Assembly (NCBI GenBank): GCA_910589655.1 | Contig: CAJUTJ010000008.1 | Coordinates: forward strand, 1-22,541 | Source of the DNA: an uncultured Acetatifactor sp. | GTDB lineage: Bacteria > Bacillota > Clostridia > Lachnospirales > Lachnospiraceae | DNA length: 22,541 nucleotides | Direction of reading: 5' to 3' | Part shown: positions 1-6,279 of the stretch, in pieces | Position numbering within the stretch: the first letter of the stretch is position 1 | How the letters are laid out: the number at the start of each line of letters is the position of its first letter | The notes under the pieces: model-generated | The model's database searches: none | Seen by the model: the letters and a program-made list of their open reading frames with translations, nothing else | What the model was told of the DNA's origin: nothing | Program-made: the position numbers and the translations under genes

Positions 1-2
1 GA

Positions 3-68
3 AGATTTTCTAAGGTTGGAAAGAGGGTGTGTAAACACTCCCTCTTTGTACCCAACCTAAGAAAATCT
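3..68. repeat. Long imperfect palindrome (hairpin) in the 5' intergenic region
   Basis: Arms at 3-19 and 52-68 are complementary with one mismatch (A12 against A59). Inside them a second stem pairs AAAGAGGG (20-27) with CCCTCTTT (40-47) and GTG (29-31) with CAC (36-38), leaving a TAAA loop. The whole 66 nt can fold into one long, nearly continuous hairpin. No T-run follows, so it is not a classic intrinsic terminator on the + strand. It could be a palindromic repeat element or a bidirectional transcript end for a gene outside the window. Its repeat status cannot be judged from one copy. Confidence 0.7.
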
Positions 69-79
69 AAGTCATTCCG

Positions 80-106
80 GGAAGAACGCAAGAACAGCGT
101 TCTTCC
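80..106 (+). other. Hairpin, 10-bp stem
   Basis: GGAAGAACGC (80-89) pairs with GCGTTCTTCC (97-106) around the loop AAGAACA. A very similar hairpin (AACGC, a loop ending in ACA, GCGTT) lies at 3389-3414 upstream of the DUF4349 gene. In both places a GCCGC/GCGGC hairpin follows 10-30 nt later. The function is unknown; it may be a recurring intergenic module of this genome. Confidence 0.55.
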
Positions 107-133
107 GGCCTTGCACCAGTTCATAAATTGTTT

Positions 134-154
134 GTGCCGCTGGCGGCACTTTTT
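134..154 (+). terminator. Terminator-like hairpin with T-run
   Basis: GTGCCG (134-139) pairs with CGGCAC (144-149) around CTGG, followed by five T residues (150-154). This fits a short intrinsic terminator for a + strand gene ending before the window. The stem is only 6 bp, so the call is moderate. Confidence 0.5.
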
Positions 155-190
155 AATCAGAGCTTCAGATCCCGTAGAGCGGAATCACGG

Positions 191-238
191 AGGATAGGAT
201 TAAGAAGAGGATAGGATTAAGTAGAGAATAGGAATAAG
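191..238 (+). repeat. Purine-rich tandem repeat, 17-bp period
   Basis: AGGATAGGATTAAG occurs at 191-204 and again, perfectly, at 208-221. A degenerate third unit (GAGAATAGGAATAAG) spans about 224-238. The array ends about 30 nt before the ribosome binding site of the peptidase gene. Comparable purine-rich GGAAT-containing direct repeats precede glyQS (8945-9020) and alaS (18313-18341). Confidence 0.75.
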
Positions 239-282
239 AAATAGAGGTTTCGGCAAGAAATCAAGATGCAGGAGGATCAGGT

Positions 283-3198
283 ATGAAGGTGGAAGAGTTA
301 TCCGCTTATGAAGTGATTGAGAAGAGAGAGCTGAAAGATATTAAGAGCACAAGCTATTTAGTGCGTCATAAGAAAACCGGGGCGAGAGTAGCGCTGCTTG
401 AAAATGAGGATGAAAATAAGGTATTTTATATAGGATTCCGCACGCCTCCCAAAGATTCCACGGGTGTGGCGCATATTTTGGAGCATTCCGTACTCTGCGG
501 TTCCAGAGATTTTCCGGTAAAGGATCCTTTTGTGGAACTGGTGAAGGGATCTTTGAATACCTTTTTAAATGCCATGACCTACCCCGATAAAACGATTTAT
601 CCGGTTGCAAGCTGTCATGATAAGGATTTCCAGAATCTGATGCATGTCTATCTGGATGCCGTTTTTTACCCGAATATCTATGAAAACGAGTCTATTTTCC
701 GTCAGGAGGGCTGGCATTATGAACTGGACGACGAGGGGCAGCTTTCCATTAACGGTGTTGTCTATAACGAGATGAAGGGTGCTTTTTCTTCTCCCGATGA
801 TGTGTTGGAGAGGGAGATTTCCAGCGCGCTGTATCCTCATACTGCCTATGGACGTGAGTCGGGAGGTGATCCCGATGTGATCCCTGAGCTTACTTATGAA
901 CAGTTCCTGAATTTCCACAGGAAGTATTACCATCCTTCCAACAGTTATATTTATCTGTACGGAAATATGGATATGGCGGAAAAACTGGCCTTTATTGACG
1001 AACGGTATCTGTCCGCTTTTGAGTCTTTGGAGACGGATTCGTCCATTGGGAATGAGCCGGCGTTTACAAAGCCGGGAAAAACGGTGATGGAATACCCTAT
1101 CAGCGAAGGCGAAGATGAAGAGGAAAATACCTTCTTGTCGTGGAATCTCTCCGTGGGGAACAGTTTGGATAAGGAGCTGTATGTGGCATTCCAGATTCTG
1201 GATTATGCACTCTGTTCCGCTCCCGGTGCGCCTTTGAAACAGGCGCTGGTGGAGGCCGGTGTAGGCAAGGATGTATACAGTATCTACGAGAACGGGATCA
1301 AACAGCCTTATTTCAGTGTGATTGCCAAGGATACTTCCTTGGAAAAGGAGCAGCAGTTTTTAGATGTCATCAGACAAGTGCTCACCGATCTGGCAGAAAA
1401 AGGCTTTGACGAGAAAGCCTTGCTGGCGGGGATTAATTACTATGAGTTTAAGTATAGGGAGGCTGATTTCGGCTCATACCCGAAAGGGCTGATGTATGGA
1501 TTGCAGATATTGGACAGCTGGCTTTACGATGACAGTAAGCCCTTTATCCATATTGAGGCAAACGATACCTTTGCCTTTTTGAGGACACAGGTGAAAACCG
1601 GTTATTTCGAGAAACTGGTAAAGAAATATCTGTTGGACAATTCTCACGGAGCAGTGGTTATTTTAAAGCCCAAAGCCGGACTGGGCGTACAGAGGGAGGA
1701 GGCTTTACGGGCCAAGCTGGCTGAGAAAAAAGCTTCCATGGGAGAAGAGGAGCTCACCAGAGTAAAAGAAACTTATGAAGCCTTGAAAGAGTTTCAGGAG
1801 AAGGAGGATTCGCAGGAGGATCTGGCTAAAATTCCTTTGCTTACCCGTGAGGATATGAAGCGGGAGGCAGAAGGCTTTGTCAATGAGGAGAGAGAGATTT
1901 CCGGTACTCCTATGCTGTACCACAATATAGACACCAACGGCATCGGATATTTAAGGCTCCTTTTCAAATGTCAGGAAATCCCGGAGGAATATTTCCCGTA
2001 TATCGGCATTTTAAAAGGCTGTCTGGGCTTGTTGAATACGGAGCATTTTGCTTACGGTGATTTATTTAATGAGATGAATCTGGTGACGGGAGGAGTGGCT
2101 GCGGTAAATAATGCTTATTCCCGTGTGGAGGACCCTGATCAGTATACGCTGACGCTGGAGATTAAGACAAAGGTATTATATGGGAATCTGGGCAGAGCCA
2201 TAGAACTCATCGGCGAGATTCTTACTACCAGTGACTTTACGGATACGAAACGATTGAGAGAGATTCTGGCGGAAGGGAAGTCCAGAATGCAGGCTCAGAT
2301 GATTTCAGGAGGGCATAGTGTGGCGGTGGGAAGGGCAATGTCTTACGGCAGTGTGTCCGCAACGGTCAGTGAGATCATATCAGGCATTCCTTTCTATCGT
2401 CTGACAGCCGGTCTTGTGCAGAACTTTGAGGCGGAGAAAGAGCAGTTGATTGAAAAGCTGCAGACGCTTGGAAAAATGATTTTCCGTCCCGAGAATCTGA
2501 TGGTGGATTTTGTGGGGGATGAACAGGCTGTGGGTAGGCTGGAAGAGCCCATAGCATCATTGAAGAAAAGGCTATTTACCTGTCAAGTGGCGAAACAGGC
2601 ATATGTTCCCGCAGTCAGGAAGGAGAACGAGGGCCTTATGACATCCGGGCAGGTGCAGTATGTATGCCGTGCAGGCAGCTTCCGCAAAAAGGGACTGCCC
2701 TATCAGGGGGCGCTGCGTGTGCTGCGCGTGATAGAGGGTTACGAGTATTTATGGATGAATGTCCGTGTGAAAGGCGGGGCTTACGGCTGTATGTGTGCTT
2801 TCGGAAAGTCGGGCGAGTGCTATTTTGTTTCTTACCGGGATCCCAATCTGGGGAAGACTTTGGAAGTCTATGAAAAGGCGGCGGATGCCATTGAAGCTTT
2901 CGATGCCGACGAACGCACCATGACTCAGTACATCATCGGAACCATCAGCGAATTGGATATGCCCAAAACGCCGGCGGCAAAGGGATTGCAGTCGTTAAGC
3001 GCATATATGACGGGAATTACTTCGGAAATGCTTCAAAAAGAGAGGGATGAAATTCTCTCCGCGACGCCCGAGACCATTCGTTCTCTGGCGGAGTATATCA
3101 GGGCATTTATGGAGGAAAATAACCTATGCGTGGTGGGAAATGCCCAAAAGATTAAAGCGGAAGAAGATATATTTATGAAAATCGAGAACCTTTTTTAA
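283..3198 (+). CDS. M16C-family zinc metallopeptidase (PreP/Cym1-like insulinase family)
   Basis: The 971-aa product has the length and layout of M16C peptidases: two homologous halves enclosing a chamber that degrades short unfolded peptides. The N-terminal half carries the inverted zinc motif H64-I-L-E67-H68. The distal zinc ligand is probably E163 in the NEMKG segment. A charged, helical linker near residues 470-530 fits the M16C-associated hinge, and the C-terminal half has the expected R/Y-rich region (VRVKGGAYG). No signal peptide is visible, so it probably acts in the cytoplasm on peptides. The ATG is preceded by AGGAGGA at 270-276, with good spacing. It stands alone: 255 nt of repeat-rich DNA separates it from the next gene. 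The family is secure; the physiological substrate is unknown. Confidence 0.95.
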   Translation: MKVEELSAYEVIEKRELKDIKSTSYLVRHKKTGARVALLENEDENKVFYIGFRTPPKDSTGVAHILEHSVLCGSRDFPVKDPFVELVKGSLNTFLNAMTYPDKTIYPVASCHDKDFQNLMHVYLDAVFYPNIYENESIFRQEGWHYELDDEGQLSINGVVYNEMKGAFSSPDDVLEREISSALYPHTAYGRESGGDPDVIPELTYEQFLNFHRKYYHPSNSYIYLYGNMDMAEKLAFIDERYLSAFESLETDSSIGNEPAFTKPGKTVMEYPISEGEDEEENTFLSWNLSVGNSLDKELYVAFQILDYALCSAPGAPLKQALVEAGVGKDVYSIYENGIKQPYFSVIAKDTSLEKEQQFLDVIRQVLTDLAEKGFDEKALLAGINYYEFKYREADFGSYPKGLMYGLQILDSWLYDDSKPFIHIEANDTFAFLRTQVKTGYFEKLVKKYLLDNSHGAVVILKPKAGLGVQREEALRAKLAEKKASMGEEELTRVKETYEALKEFQEKEDSQEDLAKIPLLTREDMKREAEGFVNEEREISGTPMLYHNIDTNGIGYLRLLFKCQEIPEEYFPYIGILKGCLGLLNTEHFAYGDLFNEMNLVTGGVAAVNNAYSRVEDPDQYTLTLEIKTKVLYGNLGRAIELIGEILTTSDFTDTKRLREILAEGKSRMQAQMISGGHSVAVGRAMSYGSVSATVSEIISGIPFYRLTAGLVQNFEAEKEQLIEKLQTLGKMIFRPENLMVDFVGDEQAVGRLEEPIASLKKRLFTCQVAKQAYVPAVRKENEGLMTSGQVQYVCRAGSFRKKGLPYQGALRVLRVIEGYEYLWMNVRVKGGAYGCMCAFGKSGECYFVSYRDPNLGKTLEVYEKAADAIEAFDADERTMTQYIIGTISELDMPKTPAAKGLQSLSAYMTGITSEMLQKERDEILSATPETIRSLAEYIRAFMEENNLCVVGNAQKIKAEEDIFMKIENLF

Positions 3199-3308
3199 TT
3201 CGTCTCGTCTATAAGGATGAAGGCGCCTGCAAATACGACAAAACAGGACTGATTTGCGGCAATGTATGGGATGCTGTATTTTCAGACACATACTGTTATC
3301 AAGTTTTG

Positions 3309-3371
3309 AGCGTGTTTGAAAAATCATTCCCCGGTTTGCATGACCTGCGGAAAGCATTTTTCAAACACGCT
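3309..3371. repeat. Short palindromic element with perfect 16-bp terminal inverted repeats
   Basis: AGCGTGTTTGAAAAAT (3309-3324) is perfectly complementary to 3356-3371, with 31 nt between the arms. The left tip, including the following CATTCC, matches the left tip of the 160-bp palindrome at 16954-17113 at 22 of 23 positions (3308-3330 against 16954-16976). This copy therefore looks like an internally deleted relative of that element. There is no coding capacity, so it would be non-autonomous (MITE- or REP-like). The hairpin could also affect the 3' end of the peptidase mRNA. Confidence 0.8.
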
Positions 3372-3388
3372 TTGTGATTCTGCAGTTA

Positions 3389-3440
3389 GAAAAACGCGAA
3401 AGACAGCGTTTTTCATATCTATTTGAGCCGCTAAAGCGGC
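3389..3440 (+). other. Two leader hairpins upstream of the DUF4349 gene
   Basis: GAAAAACGC (3389-3397) pairs perfectly with GCGTTTTTC (3406-3414). GCCGC (3427-3431) then pairs with GCGGC (3436-3440) around TAAA. The second hairpin directly abuts the ATGGGGGATT segment that serves as ribosome binding site, so it could affect translation. The arrangement resembles 80-154 and, for the second hairpin, the leader of the lipoprotein gene at 8284. Confidence 0.5.
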
Positions 3441-3453
3441 ATGGGGGATTATT

Positions 3454-4509
3454 ATGAAGAAATTCAAGGTATGTTTTCAAACAACGGCAATGCTTTTACC
3501 GTTGGCGATGCTATTGGCAGGCTGCGGCTCCACAGCAAACGATGCTGCGTCGCATCCCGTTCAATCAAACACTTCCGGAATGCCGGCGACAATGGCGGCA
3601 GGCGGAGCTTCCTATGAGGAAGGCGTGATGGAGGAAAGCAGTTTCATTGACTCCGCGGCGGACATGGATAATACGGCAGTACCCGGAGAGGAAGTCCAAG
3701 GGACGAACGCTGTCCTGTCTCAGGACAGAAAGCTGATCCGGACGGTGGATTTGGAAATGGAAACCAAGGAATTTGACCGGATGATGACCGATCTGGAAGC
3801 GCAGGTACAAGACCTCGGCGGGTACATAGAAAATATGGAAACGTATAACGGCAGCAGTTATACGGAGTATCGTTCTTTAAGGTGGGCAAATTTAACAATC
3901 CGCATACCAAAGGAGGCGTTAAACGGCTTTTTGAAAAATATGTCTGAGATCGGGAATGTGGTCAGACGGTCGGACAGTGTGGAGGATGTTACCTTGTCCT
4001 ATGTGGATATGGAGAGCCGCAGGGATACGTTAAGGGCGGAGCAGGAGCGGCTGCTGAAACTGCTGGAACAGGCGTCCAATGTGGAAGAGATGATTGCGTT
4101 GGAGGAGAGGTTGTCCAATGTGCGTTATTTGTTGGAGAGCATGGAATCCAAGCTTCGCACCATAGACAACCAAGTGGATTACAGTACCGTGAATTTGGAG
4201 CTTTCCGAGGTAAAGGAGCTGACACCCGTGGCGGAGAAGTCTGATTTACAGAGGATTACGGATGGATTTACGGATAGTATTAAGGAGATCGGAAACGGGA
4301 TAAAGGAAGGAATTATATGGTTTGCGATACATATTCCTTATTTGGTGATTTGGGCAGCAGTTATCGCGGCAGCAGTATTATTTCTGAGACGGCTGAGAAA
4401 GAAGACGGCTGCTAAGAAAGCGGCAAAAACAGAACAAAAAGATACAAAAGAAATAAAGGATACAAAAGAAATAAAGGGTTCAAAAGATGTAAAAGAGAGC
4501 TCGGACTGA
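3454..4509 (+). CDS. DUF4349 domain-containing lipoprotein
   Basis: The 351-aa product starts with a lipoprotein signal peptide: Lys-rich n-region, hydrophobic core and lipobox LLAGC with the lipidated cysteine at residue 24. Residues about 25-85 are a low-complexity, acidic, Ser/Ala-rich linker. Residues about 90-285 match the DUF4349 pattern (KLIRTVDLEMET, LGGYIE, LTIRIPKEAL, then a coiled-coil segment with RRDTL and LEERLSNVRYLLE). A membrane segment follows at about 287-311, then a very basic tail with an internal repeat. The protein would be anchored at the outer face of the membrane, or across it. DUF4349 proteins have no agreed biochemical role; envelope sensing or scaffolding is only a guess. 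The ribosome binding site is a plain GGGGG run 6 nt from the ATG. The tail is encoded by an 18-bp tandem repeat. Confidence 0.9.
   Translation: MKKFKVCFQTTAMLLPLAMLLAGCGSTANDAASHPVQSNTSGMPATMAAGGASYEEGVMEESSFIDSAADMDNTAVPGEEVQGTNAVLSQDRKLIRTVDLEMETKEFDRMMTDLEAQVQDLGGYIENMETYNGSSYTEYRSLRWANLTIRIPKEALNGFLKNMSEIGNVVRRSDSVEDVTLSYVDMESRRDTLRAEQERLLKLLEQASNVEEMIALEERLSNVRYLLESMESKLRTIDNQVDYSTVNLELSEVKELTPVAEKSDLQRITDGFTDSIKEIGNGIKEGIIWFAIHIPYLVIWAAVIAAAVLFLRRLRKKTAAKKAAKTEQKDTKEIKDTKEIKGSKDVKESSD
4441..4495 (+). repeat. 18-bp coding tandem repeat in the DUF4349 gene
   Basis: GATACAAAAGAAATAAAG occurs at 4441-4458 and 4459-4476 without a mismatch, followed by a degenerate third unit to about 4495. 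It encodes repeated DTKEIK units in the cytoplasm-facing or free basic tail. The 18-bp period keeps the frame, so slippage would change tail length without breaking the gene. Confidence 0.85.
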
Positions 4510-4608
4510 CGTATAAACGAAATATAGAATATAGACATCCTTTTCAAGGTGTGATATGCTTGTCTTAGAGACAGTCTGGAAAATAATCTTATAATAAAGA
4601 AGAAAAAT

Positions 4609-4698
4609 ATGGCATTAACAAAGGATGATTTACAGGCATTATCCACAATGACGGATGTGAAAAGCTCCGGACATTCGGTAAACATTTCGGAGACTTAA
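4609..4698 (+). CDS. Possible 29-codon ORF, perhaps a remnant N-terminus
   Basis: An ATG at 4609 opens a frame of 29 codons starting MALTKDDLQAL and ending at TAA 4696-4698. A weak purine-rich stretch (AAAGAAGAAAAA) precedes it, and a TATAAT hexamer lies at 4590-4595 without a good -35. The start resembles N-termini I recall from longer coiled-coil proteins in related Clostridia that begin MALT-x-DDLQAI. If so, this is either a truncated remnant or a chance frame. A strong terminator follows 30 nt later, consistent with a short transcript ending here. Expression and function are unproven. Confidence 0.3.
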   Translation: MALTKDDLQALSTMTDVKSSGHSVNISET

Positions 4699-4710
4699 CC
4701 GCCGGTTAAG
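4694..4710. other. 17-nt perfect palindrome
   Basis: CTTAACCG (4694-4701) and CGGTTAAG (4703-4710) are perfect complements around one central C. It overlaps the end of the 29-codon ORF and sits just before the terminator. It could be a protein-binding site or part of an alternative fold of the transcript end. Confidence 0.4.
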
Positions 4711-4729
4711 ATTATTTCCTGATAGTTGA

Positions 4730-4759
4730 AACAGGCTCCATTGCGGAGCCTGTTTTTTT
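4730..4759 (+). terminator. Intrinsic terminator
   Basis: AACAGGCTCC (4730-4739) pairs perfectly with GGAGCCTGTT (4745-4754) around a 5-nt loop, followed by further T residues to 4759. This is a strong rho-independent terminator. It ends the transcript covering the DUF4349 gene and the small ORF, and insulates the regulator gene downstream. Confidence 0.92.
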
Positions 4760-4775
4760 CGGTTATACTGAACGC

Positions 4776-4807
4776 ACCAATTGGTTTATATGAAATGGCA
4801 TTTCATA
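4776..4807. promoter_or_regulatory. Pair of palindromes upstream of the XRE regulator, candidate operator
   Basis: ACCAATTGGT (4776-4785) is a perfect 10-nt palindrome. It is closely followed by TATGAAAT (4789-4796) and ATTTCATA (4800-4807), complementary around GGC. Both lie 70-100 nt upstream of the helix-turn-helix gene. XRE regulators often bind such dyads and repress themselves, so an operator role is reasonable. A possible promoter, TTGACG (4826-4831) with a poor TTAAAA -10 (4850-4855), lies just downstream. No binding evidence is available from sequence. Confidence 0.4.
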
Positions 4808-4875
4808 ATCCTGTGCTTAAGGCCGTTGACGGCAGGCCGGGAATTGTGTTTAAAAATCATTGATGGAGGTTGGGT

Positions 4876-5955
4876 ATGATGGATATAAAATTGGGCAGTA
4901 AAATCACGGAACTTCGAAAAGCAAAGAAAATGACACAGGAACAGCTGGCCGATCTGCTGGGGGTATCGGCTCCGGCAGTGAGCAAGTGGGAGACGGACAG
5001 CTCGTACCCGGATATTACAATGCTTTGTCCCTTGGCACGGGTGCTGGGTACGGATGTGGATACGCTGTTGGCTTACGAGGAAACACTTTCGGAAGAAAAG
5101 CAAGGGTTGTATATGACGGAAGTTATTGAAATGGTGAGAAACGGGAATGGGGAGGAGGCGGAAGGCCGGCTGGAGCAGTTATTGCACAGCTATCCTTCTA
5201 CGGTTTCGTTAAAATTCAGCGCCATTGCAGTCTTTTCTTTACTGGAAATGAACAGTGCTCCGGACGATAATGAGGGATTGGCGGTGGATAGGGAAAGGTG
5301 GAAAAGCAGAAGGAAAGAGCTGGCGGAGGCCATTTATAAAAGCGGGGAATCTGCTTTTTATCTGCCTGCGGTTTCTCTGCTTGTCTCTCTGGAGCTTGCC
5401 GACGGAAATTTGGACAGGGCTGAGGAACTGCTGAAACAAACGCTTGTAAATACAGCGGATTTTACCCTGCAATGGGTTCAGCTTTACCAGAAGAAGGGAC
5501 AGTCGGATAAGGCTCTTGGGACGGTACAGCGTAATCTGTATAAGCTGGTCAGTGACATGAGAACCTGTCTTATGGTGATGCTTGGAAATGACATGAAATT
5601 TGACAGAGAGAGAACCTTGGAAATCTGTAAAATTTTTCAGAGTCAGGAGGAATTATTCGGTGTCGGCGGCGGTACCGGGGCAGGTGTGATTGCCGAAGTG
5701 TATCTGAGACTTGGTATGGGACAGAAAGCTTTGGATTGCCTTGAGGAATTTACAGATCGTCTGACAGAAGGGTTGAACCTGCCCAATCAGGTTCTGTTCT
5801 ACCCGGAATTTTCTCCCGAAAAGGTGCAGTTAAAAGCCAGCCGGGAGATGGCTAAAACCATACTTGCCGGACTGGAGAAGGATGATTCTTTAGAGGAATT
5901 GCGGGGAGAAGAGCGTTTTCAGGCAGTCCTCGGAAAGCTCCGGGATTTTTGCTGA
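4876..5955 (+). CDS. XRE-family helix-turn-helix regulator with large C-terminal domain
   Basis: The 359-aa product begins with a classic XRE/Cro-CI helix-turn-helix at about residues 3-62 (ITELRKAKKMTQEQLADLLG, then SAPAVSKWETDSSYPD). The remaining ~290 residues are helical, with TPR-like stretches (for example around LELADGNLDRAEELLKQTL), and probably form a sensing or oligomerisation domain. The start was placed at ATG 4876, after GGAGGT at 4865-4870. ATG 4879 is almost equally good, and the upstream in-frame TTG at 4870 overlaps the ribosome binding site. The gene stands alone between a terminator and a promoter region, so it is probably monocistronic. Its targets are unknown; self-regulation through the upstream palindromes is an inference. 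Confidence 0.88.
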   Translation: MMDIKLGSKITELRKAKKMTQEQLADLLGVSAPAVSKWETDSSYPDITMLCPLARVLGTDVDTLLAYEETLSEEKQGLYMTEVIEMVRNGNGEEAEGRLEQLLHSYPSTVSLKFSAIAVFSLLEMNSAPDDNEGLAVDRERWKSRRKELAEAIYKSGESAFYLPAVSLLVSLELADGNLDRAEELLKQTLVNTADFTLQWVQLYQKKGQSDKALGTVQRNLYKLVSDMRTCLMVMLGNDMKFDRERTLEICKIFQSQEELFGVGGGTGAGVIAEVYLRLGMGQKALDCLEEFTDRLTEGLNLPNQVLFYPEFSPEKVQLKASREMAKTILAGLEKDDSLEELRGEERFQAVLGKLRDFC

Positions 5956-6035
5956 AAGGATTGGCAGCCATGCAAAAAAGCGTGAAAACACCTCGCGGTG
6001 GAAACGTCACTGCATTCAGTTCAGACAGGGCGCTG

Positions 6036-6165
6036 AACCGTTACGAGATGCACACAAAACGCGGAAAGAATGTGTTTTGGTGCCCGCATGTCTCGCAAAA
6101 TCGCATAGTGACGCGGGTTTGACTTCGCAGGAGTGGCTGTCGGAACAGTAACGGTTATTGTTCCG
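6036..6165. repeat. Palindrome-rich element upstream of era
   Basis: AACCGTTAC (6036-6044) and its complement GTAACGGTT (6148-6156) bracket about 120 nt with several internal complementary segments, such as CAAAAC with GTTTTG and CCCGC with GCGGG. The right boundary overlaps a compact hairpin, CGGAACA (6141-6147) with TGTTCCG (6159-6165). No open frame in it resembles a protein. It fills most of the 324 nt between the regulator and era and looks like an inserted repeat element or a structured RNA. Which of these it is needs copy-number data. Confidence 0.5.
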
Positions 6166-6170
6166 TGGCA

Positions 6171-6199
6171 TTTACTTTTCGGGAGACATCTGTTATAAT
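6171..6199 (+). promoter_or_regulatory. Sigma-A-type promoter for era
   Basis: TTTACT (6171-6176) and TATAAT (6194-6199) are separated by 17 nt, and TG at 6191-6192 makes an extended -10. Transcription would start near 6206, giving a leader of about 75 nt before era. The promoter starts a few bases after the hairpin that ends the upstream element. Confidence 0.8.
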
Positions 6200-6213
6200 G
6201 CAATCGTTGCAGC

Positions 6214-6241
6214 CCGGCCTTTCCGTAAGCGGGAGGGCCGG
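6214..6241 (+). other. Stable 12-bp hairpin in the era leader
   Basis: Residues 6214-6225 pair with 6230-6241 along 12 consecutive positions (ten Watson-Crick, two G-T) around the loop TAAG. With the predicted start near 6206 it would sit almost at the 5' end of the mRNA. Only TTTC follows, too few T for a confident terminator. It could stabilise the mRNA, attenuate it weakly, or mark the end of a short upstream RNA. Confidence 0.6.
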
Positions 6242-6279
6242 TTTCAAAGTTTATGACCACAGAAAGAATGAGGAAATAC

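Noticed and set aside
191..238. CRISPR array
   Set aside because: Units are 14-17 nt with 3-nt separation and no spacers; no cas genes nearby.
3256..3282. Promoter for the DUF4349 gene (TTGCGG at 3254, TATTTT at 3277)
   Set aside because: Spacing is 17 nt but both hexamers are poor and the palindromic element lies between it and the gene; not strong enough to list.
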